From positions 6,856,470-6,920,469 of the forward strand of contig OX442435.1 of the NCBI GenBank assembly GCA_949361645.1: a DNA stretch of 64,000 bases, given 5' to 3'. Under the pieces are notes generated by a model. The model did no database searches and was not told where the DNA came from. It saw only the letters and a program-made list of their open reading frames with translations. This stretch comes from Spongilla lacustris (lineage: Eukaryota > Porifera > Demospongiae > Spongillida > Spongillidae). The first letter of the stretch is position 1; each line of letters starts with the position of its first letter. Below, piece by piece: positions 22,026 to 33,810 of the stretch. The translations under genes were made by a program, and so were the position numbers.

Positions 22026-23157
22026 GCACTAAAGATGTGGCACATATGAACTCGGTACCGTTTTTAATGATGACTTTTAAGGTGTTTTTGAAAACGTTAT
22101 ACTTCCACAACCATACATCCGCTTCTTGTCGAATTCGAGAAACTTATTGCCCCATCCCTTACGTACATATAGTAGGATTTTGATGTTATAGATTCACTCC
22201 GCTGGCTGTTTCCGAGGCCTGATAGGTCCCGGAGGTAAAACGTATCAAAACTCCAACACCGAAAATACTTTTTTTAATGCCAAATTTGAATCACTGGTAG
22301 GAAAATGGTGTCCAACCAAACGGTGACTTTTCGCAATACCTTTATAGCGATGGTTCAGGCGAGGCTTAGTGTCAAACCTAGTGCAGTGGTGAACCATTTT
22401 TGAAATTTACATACGTGCCACACCCCCATTTCTACGTGACGTCACGCGGAATAAACACGGAAGACTTGGAGAGTGAAGGAAGCGAATCAGAAGATAACTT
22501 TGATGAGGGATCTGAACTTAATGAAGATGGCACCGAATCAGACGACGATGGAGCGGGAATATAATTGTGATTTTACTGTCTGCCATTTTGTTTTCATTAA
22601 ATTAAGCTATACCCGAACTTGGCAATGTCAGCCTTTATTATATGAAACGTCTTTTCTACCTAAACACTGACAAATACACATTTCTTTTACGTGGAATCGT
22701 GCCTTAGCCGTCCATTTATTTAATAAGCAATAAATGTTTGACGTCACGTAGAAATGGAGGTGTGGCACGTATGTAAATTTCAAAAATGGTTCACCACTGC
22801 ACTAGGTTTGACACTAAGCCTCGCCTGAACCATCGCTATAAAGGTATTGCGAAAAGTTACCGTTTGGTTGGACACCATTTTCCTACTAGTGATTAAAATT
22901 TGGCATTAAAAGTATTTTCGGTGTTGGAGTTTTGATACGTTTTACCTCCGGGACCTATCAGGCCTTGGATACAGCCAGCAGAATGAATCTATAACATCAA
23001 AATCCTACTATATGTACGTAAGGGATGGGGCAATAAGTTTCTCGAATTTGGCAAGAAACAGATGTATGGTTGTGGAAACATAACGTTTTTAAAAACACCT
23101 TAAAAGTCATCATTAAAAACGGTACCGAGTTAATATGTGCCACATCTTTAAATAATG
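22026..23157. mobile_element. Fold-back element with about 415-bp arms
   Basis: Left arm about 22026-22443 and right arm about 22740-23157 are reverse complements at roughly 95% by eye. They meet at TGACGTCACG motifs bordering a loop of about 295 bp. The loop holds a short acidic frame (22454-22564) rich in E, D and S, ending in TAA. It resembles the tail of a once longer protein. No transposase is visible, so this is probably a non-autonomous derivative. Sequence at 21841-22025 is unassigned. Confidence 0.85.
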
Positions 23158-23159
23158 CC

Positions 23160-23990
23160 AATGCGCACTACTGAAGGATGTACTTTTTTAGTCCACTAAA
23201 GTCGCGCAACTCATGGTTTCTTTATTTGGCATTCCTGAAGCAATTTTTCTCGTTAAAATGGTGGTGTGAAATGCACCTTATTGTAAAGATAGATCATTGC
23301 CCATTTTATAAATACCTAGCTTATGTGCAGACTTATTTTCTGAAGCGAGAACAAAACCCTTTACCCTAACCAGCTAATCATGAATAAAGCGGTATCACAT
23401 GCGCTCCTGCTTCAATCCTAAATTTCTTGATGTCAAGTGCAGTGGGCCTTTTATGCAGACACAATTAATTGAAAAAAAAGTCTTGAGGCAATCTAGAGAC
23501 AACCTACAGCTGTGCTGGCCTACTATCTCTGTGGAACTGTGATTCACGCTAATTTCTACAAAACAAAGGCTTGCTATGTGGTTAGGGTAAATGGCATTAA
23601 TGCAGCAGGATAGAAAGTGCTAATGGGAGGGGGAAAGTGCTAATTCTTTCATCCCCAGGCTTTGTCATGTCCATTTTAACCCTTAAGGGCACTAGTTCAG
23701 CATAGTAAGCCTCGCCCCTCTGGCGAGACCCTGCTGCCATGCCCACCTCAGTTTGGCTGGACGTATCTCAACCTCTTCGTGTTGGGGAGTCAGGCATACA
23801 TACGTGCTCTGTTTGGCGAGCTCTACAGGCTTATATTATTTTGCCCATTTCCTGCAATGAGACACCAGCTATGGCCTATCTATTTGGTAAGTGATCACAA
23901 TACACAGTACAAGTGGGTGGAGCTAGTCATGTGACTAGAGCTTGTGATGATGTATTGTTGAATGTGAGTATCCCACAAGTCCACATGTAT
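23160..23990. other. Unassigned non-coding stretch
   Basis: No gene, repeat or structure that I can support. Confidence 0.5.
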
Positions 23991-24019
23991 AATGGTTTCT
24001 TGGGTTTTGACCTACATTC

Positions 24020-24460
24020 ACACCCTTCCTCTCCCTCCCTTGCTCCCTCTCACTCCCTCCCTCTCCTTCTGTTTTATCCTCCCTCCCCTGCCCTCTCTCC
24101 CCTTCCCTCTCCCACCTCTTCCCTCTCCCTCCTTCCCTCTCCCTCCTTCCCTCTCCCTCCTTCCCTCTCCCTCCTTCCCTCTCCCTCCTTCCCTCTCCCT
24201 CCTTCCCTCTCCCTCCTTCCCTCTCCCTCCTTCCCTCTCCCTCCTTCCCTCTCCCTCCTTCCCTCTCCCTCCTTCCCTCTCCCTCCTTCCCTCTCCCTCC
24301 TTCCCTCTCTCTCTCCCCTTCCCTCTCCCTCCCCTTCTCTCTCCCTCCTTCGCTCTCCCTCCCTCACTCTTCATCCCTCCCCCTCCTCCCTCCCTCCCTC
24401 TACCTCCCTCCCTCCCTCCCTCTACTTCCCTCCCTCCCTCTACCTCCCTCCCTCCCTTGT
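24020..24460. repeat. Polypyrimidine minisatellite, 14-bp unit
   Basis: The core 24110-24305 is about 14 head-to-tail copies of CTCTCCCTCCTTCC. The flanks are the same C/T composition in less regular order. The unit length gives spurious long open frames on both strands. A purine/pyrimidine mirror composition makes H-DNA possible. Confidence 0.95.
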
Positions 24461-24479
24461 CTTGCTCAGTCTGATTAAT

Positions 24480-25240
24480 TCATTTGCGTAAGTCTATGTG
24501 TTGTGTTTATTTATGTGTACGTATAATGCAATCAAATGGCCTTTAAAAGCTGTAGAGGTTTCTATTGTATTCTGCATGCCTCATGGGGACTCCCTGTTGC
24601 ATGAGTGGGGTGTGTATAGGCATGATTGTACATGCATGTGTAGTTGGTGTTTTCGTGGTTATAATGCTGTCATCTAATATTATGTAGTGATCTCAAAGGT
24701 CAAACTATGCGGTCACACACCAGCACACCACACACTCATCACATCTTCCATCCAGCCCATGGTCCTATGTGAGCAGCTTGGTTGACATGGCTACAGCATG
24801 TAATGACTCTTCTCTTGTACACATTGTCTCCACCCACTTGCACCTCTACCCCTGCCATCTGCACTCAGTACCATTTGTAGTGGCTCCCGTGCCTCAGGCC
24901 CAGGCCACTGTCCCTTGATCTGCACTGATTAGAATGAACACTTTCCTGTGATGCTTGTAAAAGGCCCAGTGGTTTCACTTGAATCCAGCTTATGGGCGCC
25001 TGCTATTTATATGCAACGCACTTATGGGCGCCAGCTACATAATTTGAAGTTTAAGTGGGTAAACTGAAGCCCATCTGTATTTGTCAAAAAGAAAATCAGG
25101 GAGCTAGTTTTTTTGGGTAGTTGCGATTATAAATGGAACTAGTACCGACCGTTTGAAGTTTTGGGTGAAGTTGCACTTGGACGCTGACTCTGTGATGTGC
25201 TCTGTTCACCAGCCAGCAGCAACATGTGACAAATATTTTT
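24480..25240. other. Unassigned stretch
   Basis: A short tandem word CTTATGGGCGCC occurs twice near 24985-25035. No gene is recognised. Confidence 0.5.
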
Positions 25241-25244
25241 CACT

Positions 25245-25600
25245 GTGCAGGATTCTACTAACACCACCATACTAGCCGTGTTAGTAAAATGGTGTACATG
25301 TATGAGGAAGATTTTTTTGACAGTGTCAACAACGAGGTCATGTATTATTATGTATGGTACAAAAAAAAAACTCTTACTGGACGGAGAAAATTGTAATTCC
25401 ACAGTTATGCTTATACGTGTGCATGTTTTTCAAATATAGATTCAGCATTCTTTGAATGTCTTCCATGGTATATGGGTGCAGATATTCAGTTTGTGAGCCT
25501 GCCAGTGTAGTTCTCAAAACACTACAGCAAAATCTAGTCAGTGCCACTAAAATCCATCATATAGCATCAGGAGTTATAAAGAACTAACCTATATAGTAGC
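25245..25600 (+). pseudogene. Copy of 3' exons also found at 55080-55351
   Basis: The word GACAGTGTCAACAACGAGGT and the following exon-like block (SAFFECLPW..., then a CAGTGCCACTAAAATCCATC block) match 55090-55410. This copy has extra bases (an ATATGGGT-type addition inside the second exon and a longer A-run) that break the frame. The parent gene is unknown. Confidence 0.6.
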
Positions 25601-25619
25601 CTCAAGTGCGTGTTCAAGT

Positions 25620-26760
25620 TGTGATTCTATCTACAAGGTTAATCACCGATTATTGGATATGTGTTTCTATGAATCAGCACCAATGCCACGTACTGTCGTT
25701 TCCCATAGTGCTTCGAACTGATGTTTTCAGGAGTTTTAACATTGTTCTGATTGCAGCGCCCTGTTCGACTAGATGCCTTTTGTAGGACTTGGGTATGAAT
25801 CTTTATAGGGCAAATCCACTAGGACAATTGCAATTGCGTCTTGCTCCTCACATTGCTGTGGTTCATGCTGCTCATGCATGCAGTAATTAATGCAATGTGC
25901 ATCACCATGCAGACCCAAAGCCTCACATGCACATGTATGCTTGGCACACAGCTACTGTAGTTTACTTATCATCCTGCAGATGTTTCCTTAGATAAGCAGG
26001 TCTCAGATATGCATCCATGCTCTTACATCCTGTAGTAGTCTACAGCTCCATATAGGGGTTATCGTGTTGTTTTTTCTTGATGCAATAATGTGTCTCCTTA
26101 TATTTCTAGGTATGGACCAATCCTGCTCTTCAGAGCCAATCAGAGGAGAGGGGCAAGGAGGTGGCTTAGCTGGAACCTTGCACCATATCAGTTAATTGCT
26201 TATATCTTATTGTACCCATGCAAAATATTACAATGGAAGCACTTTTTAATTGCTGATTTAGTAAAGAGCTGGCCTGCTGACTCAACCATTCTTGATGACA
26301 GACCAGCATCCTCAAAGTCTAGGACTTGAGGAAAGAGAAATGATAGTTAATGGAAATTAGTCTTAGGCCGATTGGCATGAAATTACGTAATTTATACATG
26401 CAAGGCCAATTAAAATCTTGATGTAATCATGTGTCTCCATATATTTCTACAGATACTGGTGATGGTGAGGAAAAGGTGATACCTCAGGGGAAATGTAATT
26501 TGGTTAGAAGCTTGCCATGAAAGCATCTGAATGTAAAAAGGGAGACATGAAGGACTGCTTATCAAGATGTAATGAACCTGACCACAGTTCTGAACCATGG
26601 CACAGTTCACTGTGCTTGCTGTCTCATTAGTAGAGAACACACACCATAGGCCTTTTATTTGTACTTCAAACGCATGTTATTCGATATCAAGTAATGTGGA
26701 TGTACTCATTATTCGTTACCCATCGCTAATATATTACAGATCTGCATGTCTGATCCATCC
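25620..26760. other. Unassigned stretch before gene 2
   Basis: Two copies of a short motif TGATGTAATCATGTGTCTCC / TGATGCAATAATGTGTCTCC, each followed by TTATATTTCTA or ATATATTTCTAC (26080 and 26420), suggest a local duplication of about 340 bp. No gene is recognised. Confidence 0.4.
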
Positions 26761-26761
26761 C

Positions 26762-26905
26762 GCCGCTGCATGTTACTATATGCTGATAGTACCTTTGGCC
26801 TTGCATGCATGGTAATGTGGGTGGTTATTACTGAAATTTAAAGTTAAAGATGCAATGCATGATATACATGTACAATAATTTTACTGATATACGTGCATCT
26901 GACGC
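26762..26905 (+). promoter_or_regulatory. Conserved upstream/5'UTR block of gene 2
   Basis: Matches the last 130-140 bp before exon 1 of genes 1 and 4, including CCTTTGGCCTTGCATGCATG and GTGCATCTGACGC before the ATG. Homology further upstream is lost. Confidence 0.6.
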
Positions 26906-27453
26906 ATGGCAAAAGCAGGCCGCGTCTTCAAACAGCAACTCAGCGTAGCAGCCCTGGCTATAGTGCTAGCAGTGCTAACGTTGCTATTTAATTACTAGTA
27001 GGCTAAGGCAGTGGGAGGTGTATCCTCTTCGAATTCCTATTCCGCAGCTGAGATTATCGCGTAATTGTACAACAGCTTCGCAATGGGTCGTAACGACCTC
27101 CGATGCTAAGACGCCATCAATTGCTGTCCAGGTGCTTCTCGACTCGACAAATGACTGGTGTGTACTAGTTCTCGGTGAAAGGGAAGGACTTGGTTATGAC
27201 TTCCCGTGGACGAACGATACAAAGAATCTTATATACTTACCGCTTGAGGCGTTGCCGTTGCTGCCGTTCAAGATAATAACATTACCGTCGCTCGACGTAA
27301 GAAATATTGGCTACCTCTACGCTATCTCCAACGGAGCAAGAGTGGTTTTGGATCTTGAAAAAGACAACGTTCCTATTCGAGTTGGCGACAACTATCTACC
27401 ATTGCAAACAGAAAAGAGAGAATATCTGAGTCCTACTCTGGAAGAGAACGAAG
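26906..27453 (+). pseudogene. STELLO-like exon 1, disrupted (gene 2)
   Basis: The normal ATG (26906) and signal-anchor codons are present. A 4-bp insertion in ATTTAATTACTAG (near 26990) shifts the frame into TAG just after LLF. About 40 bp coding for the GAPGDISSPP segment are also deleted near 27050. From SRNC onward the frame is clean through QWVVTT, NIGYLYAISNGA, DLEKDN and EENEG to a normal donor (GAAG then GTAGGT, exon end 27453). A protein lacking the membrane anchor could only come from an internal start. The downstream exon 2 remains open, so the disruption looks recent. Confidence 0.85.
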
Positions 27454-28579
27454 GTAGGTAGGCAGCCAGAAGCTACGTAAGTACGCGATAGCAGTGCGGG
27501 GGTGAGGAGCACGTTACCCTGAGGCCCGAAGTTATGTAATAATCAAGTGACCCAAAATTGCGTGCGAGAAATGGTTTCTATAGCCTCGTCCCCAGGCTCT
27601 ACTTTTATTTTAATTACGGGCGTCCAGTCCAAGCGCGCATGCGCTACCCATTACGGACGAATATACAGCGACGTAACGAAGGCCTGGGACCAGGGAGAAC
27701 GAGATAGTGTTTGTAGAAAAAGTGGTAATGGTGGCGCATGCCTTGCCAATGGTATTATATAGATATTGAGGAGTCCCCTATTGTACTATCAGCCGCGGTG
27801 CATTATTTAGCGCTGAAAAATAAATTCAACAGTGCCACAGATGGCGGCGCAGAGCATAGCGCTTCGTTTCTTTTGTGTACTAAACCTCATTTATAAAATC
27901 CTGCATACCCCTCTGAAATCACTTCAAATATCACTTTTTTTAACACCAGCCAAATGCTCTGTTTGGTTTTGTATAGTTACGAAGCAAAAAAGTATATCAG
28001 ATTCAGGATTTACTATTGAAAGCTATTCATACAGCCATCGATGAAAGTCAAGAGTAATCTCTCTTTGATTTGTTAAATAGTCTCCGCGGGATTCATGTTG
28101 CAAGGAACACGCTCTTTTTTTATTCAGTATTGAGATCTGCAATGGCGTATTACTACTGACATGAATTCCCCCCCCCCCACCCCCCCCCAAAGAGCCAATT
28201 TTGATTTGTTGCATGGCTAGGGCCCTCATGGGACAATGGTAGGAGTGCTATAAACTCCCTTGAATTCATTCTGTAAGGGATAATTTTGATGTACCCGGCA
28301 AAAAGTGGTGCGAGGTCATGTACCTTGTAACTACTAAAACAAACGGTTACTAAAAGGTGGCCTATGCTGTGGAGAAGATCTGAGAGATACAAAACATAAA
28401 GGAGAAAGAAACTGGTGACAATGGGAAGGGTAAAAGCAGAAGCAAGATCTTTAATGATCCTTTTATGATATGCTACAGTTTTGTGTTCAAAGCATGAGTG
28501 ATGATTTAATCATCCGTCACAAAAGGCATCCCATATTATAAATACCAAAAATGATATTATAATTTATTTATTTTTTTAG
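27454..28579 (+). other. Intron 1 of gene 2
   Basis: 1126 nt, GT...AG, collinear with the gene 1 intron but without the palindromic insertion at 16623-17072. The segment 28168-28190 is C-rich. Confidence 0.75.
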
Positions 28580-30057
28580 GTGGTCTATTATGGAATCCAT
28601 ATCATCACTTTGGTGGGAAAGATATGTGGCCCAGAGGGTTACCTTTTTCCAGTTCTAAACAGTCTGATCCAACAATAGGGAATACTTCCTGCTATCCCAT
28701 TGTTCAACAGCAGTCTTATCCTGATTTGGACCCACTATACTACATGCACTCAAATGTTCCCCAGAAGTTGAATACTTTTGCCCCAGCTCTGGTCATCCCA
28801 AGAGGAGTCTTCTCCCCTTATAATTCTCAAGCTACGGTACACCTGTATGAAGCCTTGTGGTCACTTCTTCTTCCAACGACTGTGGACATGAGGGATGCTG
28901 ACATACTGAGGTCTTACATTGCTCAATCTCTGTTCTACCTCATTCCTGATGCATGCCTTATGTTCACCCCTCCTGCTGTCACTGTTGGTGCCAGAAGATC
29001 ACTCAATGATGGTGATCTACCTTATATCAACACTTCTCATGTGGTCAGAATATTGAAATACCATCTCATGTCCTTTGAGACATTTGAACAAGCATTGCTT
29101 GGCACCTACAGATTAATGTATGAGTCCCAAATACTAGGTGAGGATGACATCATGTTAATGGAGAACTGGATAGGTGACCTCAAATCAGTGGGTTATGTAT
29201 TTCCAAAGCTACCAAAGAAAGCTTCCTTGTGGACAAAGAACGTTCACCTCTGCATTATGTTCAACTGGGGTTCAACGGAATATAGAACACAGCTACTTTT
29301 GGCATATTACATGCGTTTCTTTGATGTCATCACATTATTTTTTGAGGGAGAATCTAAAAAAAGCACTTACATTCCATCCCACATAGAAGTGTTCCATGTT
29401 AGTACTGGACATGGTTACTATCAGCAAAGGAGTTTGGAGCTGTGTCTCAAACGATTTGTAACCAATGTGACCAGCCATCTGTATATAGCTGATGATATGT
29501 TCATTAATATCACCAAAATGAGTCAACTTTCACTTTTAAAAATATGGTTTATTCCAATGTCAGTGCACAAATTGGGAAAGAATTTGTCGTTTAAAGAAAA
29601 TTGGCCCTGGTGGAGCTACCCTCGTTCAGGTCCTGGCAAGACATTCTACAGTAGATTCATTACAGTTGTAAACAGCCTTCCACAGGAGTGGAAACAGATC
29701 TTAATGGATAAGGTGGGGTTTCCTAATCGTATCCATGGCCACGCTGCTGCTGACATCATCCACATACCTCACTTATATGCTGCTAATGTTATAAAGGTGC
29801 TGGCTCATATCAGTTCTGTGGCTGAGCTATTCTGTGAGATAGCCGTCCCTCTGGCAGTGGATATAGTACAGCCTACAGGTCGGGAAGAGATGGGGGACAA
29901 TTACCTGTGGGGGTACCGCAGAGATGATGCATCCATTGTGCAGCATTTTCTGGACACCAGATACTATGTGCATCCATTGAAAATGAGCACAAGGTTTGCT
30001 GCTGACATGTGGTGCAGAAGTATGACTAATCAGATAAGGCTGTTAGCTTACTACTAG
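28580..30057 (+). CDS. STELLO-like glycosyltransferase, exon 2 (gene 2)
   Basis: Open from the acceptor (TTTTTTTAG, exon begins 28580) to TAG at 30055-30057, with no lesions. It contains WNPYHHFG...MWPRGLPF, LVIPRGVFSPYNSQ, MFTPPAVTVGARRS, LCIMFNWGS, acidic YIADDMF and a VHKLGKN-type W-rich patch with an added RSGP (PRSGPGKTFYSRF, as in gene A). A five-residue deletion removes YLA from QQYLAQSYPD. Since exon 1 of this gene is broken, the exon may be expressed only by trans or hybrid splicing, or not at all. Confidence 0.82.
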
Positions 30058-30251
30058 GCACAATAACTGGTTTTAAGTAACTGCAATGTTTCATTTTCAA
30101 GTGACATAATACTGTTTCTTTTCATTACTGGGGTGGGGAGGATACATGCGTAGTTTAAGTACTTTCAATGCATAATTAAAGTACTAGGTAAAAAAAATTT
30201 GGATGGCACATATATGCATGTTCTAAAAAAATGAAGGTTGATATAAGGTAG

Positions 30252-30480
30252 GTCACAATTATTGAGTGATTTTCTGGCACCAACAGTGACAGCAGGAGGG
30301 GTGAACATAAGACATGCATCAGGAATGAGATAGAACAGAGACTGAGCAATGTTATACCTCAGTATGTCAGCAACCCTCATGTTATGTCCACAGTCCTTGG
30401 AAGAAGAAGTGACCACAAAACTTCATACAGGTGTACCATAGCTTGAGAATTTAAGGGGAGAAGACTCCTTTATACTATGC
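30252..30480 (-). pseudogene. Antisense fragment of STELLO-like exon 2 behind gene 2
   Basis: On the minus strand it matches about 28800-29030 of the exon just upstream (IPRGVFSPYNSQ to VGARKSLNN). It begins about 195 bp after the gene 2 stop. Same fragment and flank as behind gene A (1272-1575). Confidence 0.85.
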
Positions 30481-30574
30481 AAAACAATTTGCACATTTGT
30501 GTAATGTCCTCTTTTTCCAGACACAATCGTGAGGTCGGGGGCATGGAGTATGCTCGAATCATTCATCTGGAGTG

Positions 30575-30695
30575 TGTCCTTGTATATGGATGGTAGTGTT
30601 TTGTGTACTTGTGTATAGATGGTAGTGTTGTGTGTACATGTGCATAGATGGTAGTGTTGTGTGTACTTGTGTATGGATGGTAGTGTTGTGTTTAC
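30575..30695 (+). repeat. Short minisatellite, about 30-bp unit
   Basis: About four copies of a unit containing GTGTACTTGTGTATAGATGG and TAGTGTTGTG, absent from the equivalent place behind gene A. Confidence 0.8.
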
Positions 30696-30914
30696 AGGTG
30701 GTCCTGAGCCTCTCCGCCCCAAATGTCTGCCATAGATATCACAAAGTCTGCATGAATAACTTATCACTTAAACTAAGGTTTTCCTTTAAAATACATTGAC
30801 CGAATGCATCACGGTTACCAGAGATCATAATTATATTATTATAATTATATAAATATTATAATTAAGTATAGAACATATAAATGGTACTGGATACACAGGG
30901 ATACACTATATACA

Positions 30915-32881
30915 CTACACACTACTTGTGGTGCCCAATACAGAGGCAGCATTGCCGTGCTGGAGTGCAATGGACACTCTTTGGTGAAGGAATGTGAGGG
31001 ACTGGTGATCATGTGTCATGCTCTGCTGATGCCTGCTGATATCTGTGAGCCAACTGAGAGCATCAGGGCCAAAAGCACCTGAGGTCTCAATTGCAATTGG
31101 TACAAAATGGTGGGATTTGGACAGCAGAGCATATTTCTCCTTCTTCCTGGCTTCAGCAGCTGTGGCTACAGCTCTAGCTTCCCTTGTGGCATCGGCTAAG
31201 AATGAGGCTGTGAAGGTGTCCACACAAGTAAAGTCCCAAACAAGACACTGGCCAGACTTCCATGGGGCAATAGAACAACCATCAGGTCGCTTGCCATCTG
31301 ATCTGTATAGGCCGATGGGCTCACGTGTTGATAGAACATTTATTGCTGCTAGTGATCTATGTATGATGGCATTGATAGCAGCATGCCTCGAAAAACGACC
31401 TTGGCTTTTGATGCAGCTGGGCCCATGAGTAGCGAGGGCATCAACATGGCCTCCACAGTGGTGGCAGATGTGGGGTTGGCAGAGTGGTGTACCCAGACGG
31501 AGACTAACAGCTATCCTGTTTGTGTGATCATCCATTCGCAGGCCTAGGGAAGAGACAGGGAGGGCATGCAACCAGGCCCCAGACTCTTTAGTGGCTGCTG
31601 CCAGTAACCTGGCACGAGACCTGCAGTCAGAGGCACCCTGTAGGAGCTGACGATATGTCTCTTCCACGTGAGGGAGGTCCCGTGCTTTTGTCTGGAAGAT
31701 CAAGGAGAGACAGGAGGTGGGTAGTTGTGACCCTCTCTCCACTGAATAACAGCGGCATCAACAGCTAAGTATGGAACGCCAGAAAACCGAGCAGGCAAAA
31801 TTTGGTTGATGAGGTCATAGGAACCAGCAGCTGATGCCAAGAAGGTAGAAGGTGCAAGCTGAGAAGCTCTACGAACCCCAATACCACCAAAACAGACTGG
31901 CAGAGTGGCCTGGGACCAAACTGACTCGCAAGAAAAATCGATATTCAGAACTTCAGCCAGAGTGCTGGGCAATTCAGCATCATAAACTGCCAAGCACGAA
32001 GATGTGAAACAAGGAGCAGTCCTGAGGATGTACAAAATCTTAGGGATGGCAAATGAGTGGCGGAGCAGAATCAAGGCATCCTGGCTGCTCAGGAGGCTCA
32101 GGCGAGATTTCATTTTCCTGAGTGGTTTCACTTTATCAAGCAACGCTTCGTCAACAGACGAACCAATTGGTGAGCCCAGCAAAGTAGCTGTGTCGGGCCT
32201 GACTCTACAAAGGTCAGGTGCCAGTTGCAAAAGAGCAAGACCAGCTTGATCTGCACAGATGAGTTCTGATTTGTGATGGTTAAGCTCCAGGCCTACGGCA
32301 GCAGCTTCTCTTTCAATCATCTTAAAATCATCACATACATCTGCCTCATTGCCACCTAAGGTTGCATCATCAAGGTAGAATAGACGAAACTCAGAACGTA
32401 ACATCTGTGTCAAGGCCGGGAAAGATAACAAGGCAGAACAACAAAGGACCAAGAGGGTCAGCTTGTTGTACCCCTTCTACAGAGCTGATGATGCCCAGTG
32501 TCATGAAATAGAGAGAGGAGTAGATAAAGGGGAACGGCTCTGGGGTGTGTAGCTTAGCAACTTCAAGCATTTTATCCCTCCTTATGCTGTTACCTTGCTA
32601 ACCTCCATCCATGATCTGGATGGAGGTTAGCAAGGTAACGTCTAGCAGAGTGGGCAGCAGCTTCTGCACCCAGAGGAATGCCATACCCAAGTTGAACTGG
32701 GGATAGTAAAGCACCCATGCGCTCCATAACTGCCATGCTAGCACACTTAGCAGCTAGACGACGAAAGGTACATCCCACTGCAATTGGTCGCAATCCACCA
32801 TCTCTTTTGTTCAGGGCTACCAATGATGCACCAAACAGAAAGGGACGAACTATGACAGGAGTGTTTCCAGACAGGACAAGA
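30915..32881 (-). pseudogene. Non-LTR-type reverse transcriptase with C-terminal endonuclease-like tail, decayed
   Basis: The minus strand reads, in order: NKRDGGLRPIAVG (fingers), a palindrome where motif A should be, SIRRDKMLEVAKL, VEGVQQADPLGPLL, FYLDDATLGG (the YxDD box), thumb-like sequence, a CHHCGG...THG zinc-binding segment, KRPDG with LVWDFT (restriction-like endonuclease signature) and a QHGNAASVLGT tail. Lesions are a frameshift near 31740, one near 32450, and loss of motif A with its catalytic Asp. The element is 5'-truncated at about 32881. It lies directly upstream of exon 1 of gene 3, opposite in orientation. It belongs to a widespread RT family of invertebrate repeats; the exact clade is not assigned. 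Confidence 0.8.
32589..32639. repeat. Perfect 23-bp inverted repeat, 5-nt loop, inside the RT
   Basis: Arms 32589-32611 and 32617-32639 pair without mismatch. The right arm is the RT codons for the YLANLHP segment. The left arm is an inverted copy standing where motif A codons belong. Confidence 0.95.
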
Positions 32882-32981
32882 TTTGTAAATGAATATATAA
32901 TTATGATCTCTGCGGTTACCTATAGAGTTGCTAGGACGCGAGATTATATGGTAATTATACTGATATACGTGCATCTGACGC

Positions 32982-33558
32982 ATGGCAAAAGCAGGCCGCG
33001 TCTCCAAACAGCAACTCAGCATAGCAGCCCTGGCTATGGTGCTAGTAGTGCTAACGTTGCTATTTACTAGTAGGCTAAGGCAGTTGGAGGTGTATCCTCT
33101 TCCTATTCTGCGGCTGGGAACTCCTGGCGATATCTCTTCTCCTCCAAGGTACGACAAATCATCGCGTAACTGTACAACAGCTTCGCAATGGGTCGTAACG
33201 ACCTCCAATGCTAAGACGCCATCAATTGCCGTCCAGGTGCTTCTCGACTCGACAAACGACTGGTGTGTACTAGTTCTCGGTGAAGCGGAAGGACTTGGCT
33301 ATGACTTCCCCTGGACGAACGATACAAAGAATCTGATATACTTACCGTTTGAGGCGTTGCCGTTGCTGCCGTTCAAGATAGTAACATTACCGTCGCTCGA
33401 CGTAAGAAATATTGGTTACCTCTACGCAATCTCCAACGGAGCAAGAGTTGTTTTGGATCTTGAAAAAGACAACGTTCCTATTCGAGTTGGCGACAACTAT
33501 CTACCATTGCAAACAGAAAAGAGAGAATATCTGAGTCCTACTTTGGAAGAAATCGAAG
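32982..33558 (+). CDS. STELLO-like glycosyltransferase, exon 1 (gene 3)
   Basis: 577 nt, 192 codons plus one base, ending GAAG before donor GTAGGT. It encodes a short basic tail, a signal anchor at about residues 13-29, SRNC, QWVVTT (69-74), VLGEAEG (97-103), LPFK, NIGYLYAI (143-150) and DLEKDN (159-164), which match the N-terminal half of the STELLO/DUF288 domain. It joins exon 2 at 47848 in frame to give 685 residues, the only complete gene in the window. Only about 40 bp of the conserved upstream block remain (from about 32942); beyond that is the RT fragment. Confidence 0.88.
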
Positions 33559-33585
33559 GTAGGTATAGGCCCTACTTAAGTACGA

Positions 33586-33611
33586 GGGGGGGGGGGGGGG
33601 GGGGGGGGGGG
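33586..33611. repeat. Poly-G tract (26 nt) after the gene 3 donor
   Basis: Starts 27 nt after the splice donor. The equivalent tract in gene 4 is 61357-61390 (34 G). Confidence 0.9.
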
Positions 33612-33810
33612 CAGGCTATTTTGATAAATATATACAAATTACAAGGTGGAAAATAGGGCCTGGCGCCTGGCATTGATAAGGTCCTAGTGTGCGTGCGGTA
33701 CCCATTATCAAGAAAATGGTATGCTTCTGTGCAAAAATGAAAATCTACTGACGACGTACACCTAGTCTCGTTCCCAGACCCTATTTATTGAGAAACAAGG
33801 TAAATAGGGT

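Noticed and set aside
24018..24491. Long Pro/Leu/Ser and Arg/Glu/Gly-rich frames on both strands
   Set aside because: Produced by the 14-bp C/T minisatellite with no stop codons; not genes.
27018..27461. GTG-started 147-codon version of gene 2 exon 1
   Set aside because: GTG start is implausible; this is the frame after the 4-bp insertion, annotated as a disrupted exon.
32747..33208. 153-codon minus-strand frame opposite exon 1 of gene 3 (similar ones opposite genes 1 and 4)
   Set aside because: Shadow of the conserved exon; it exists only because the sense exon is conserved and runs into unrelated sequence.
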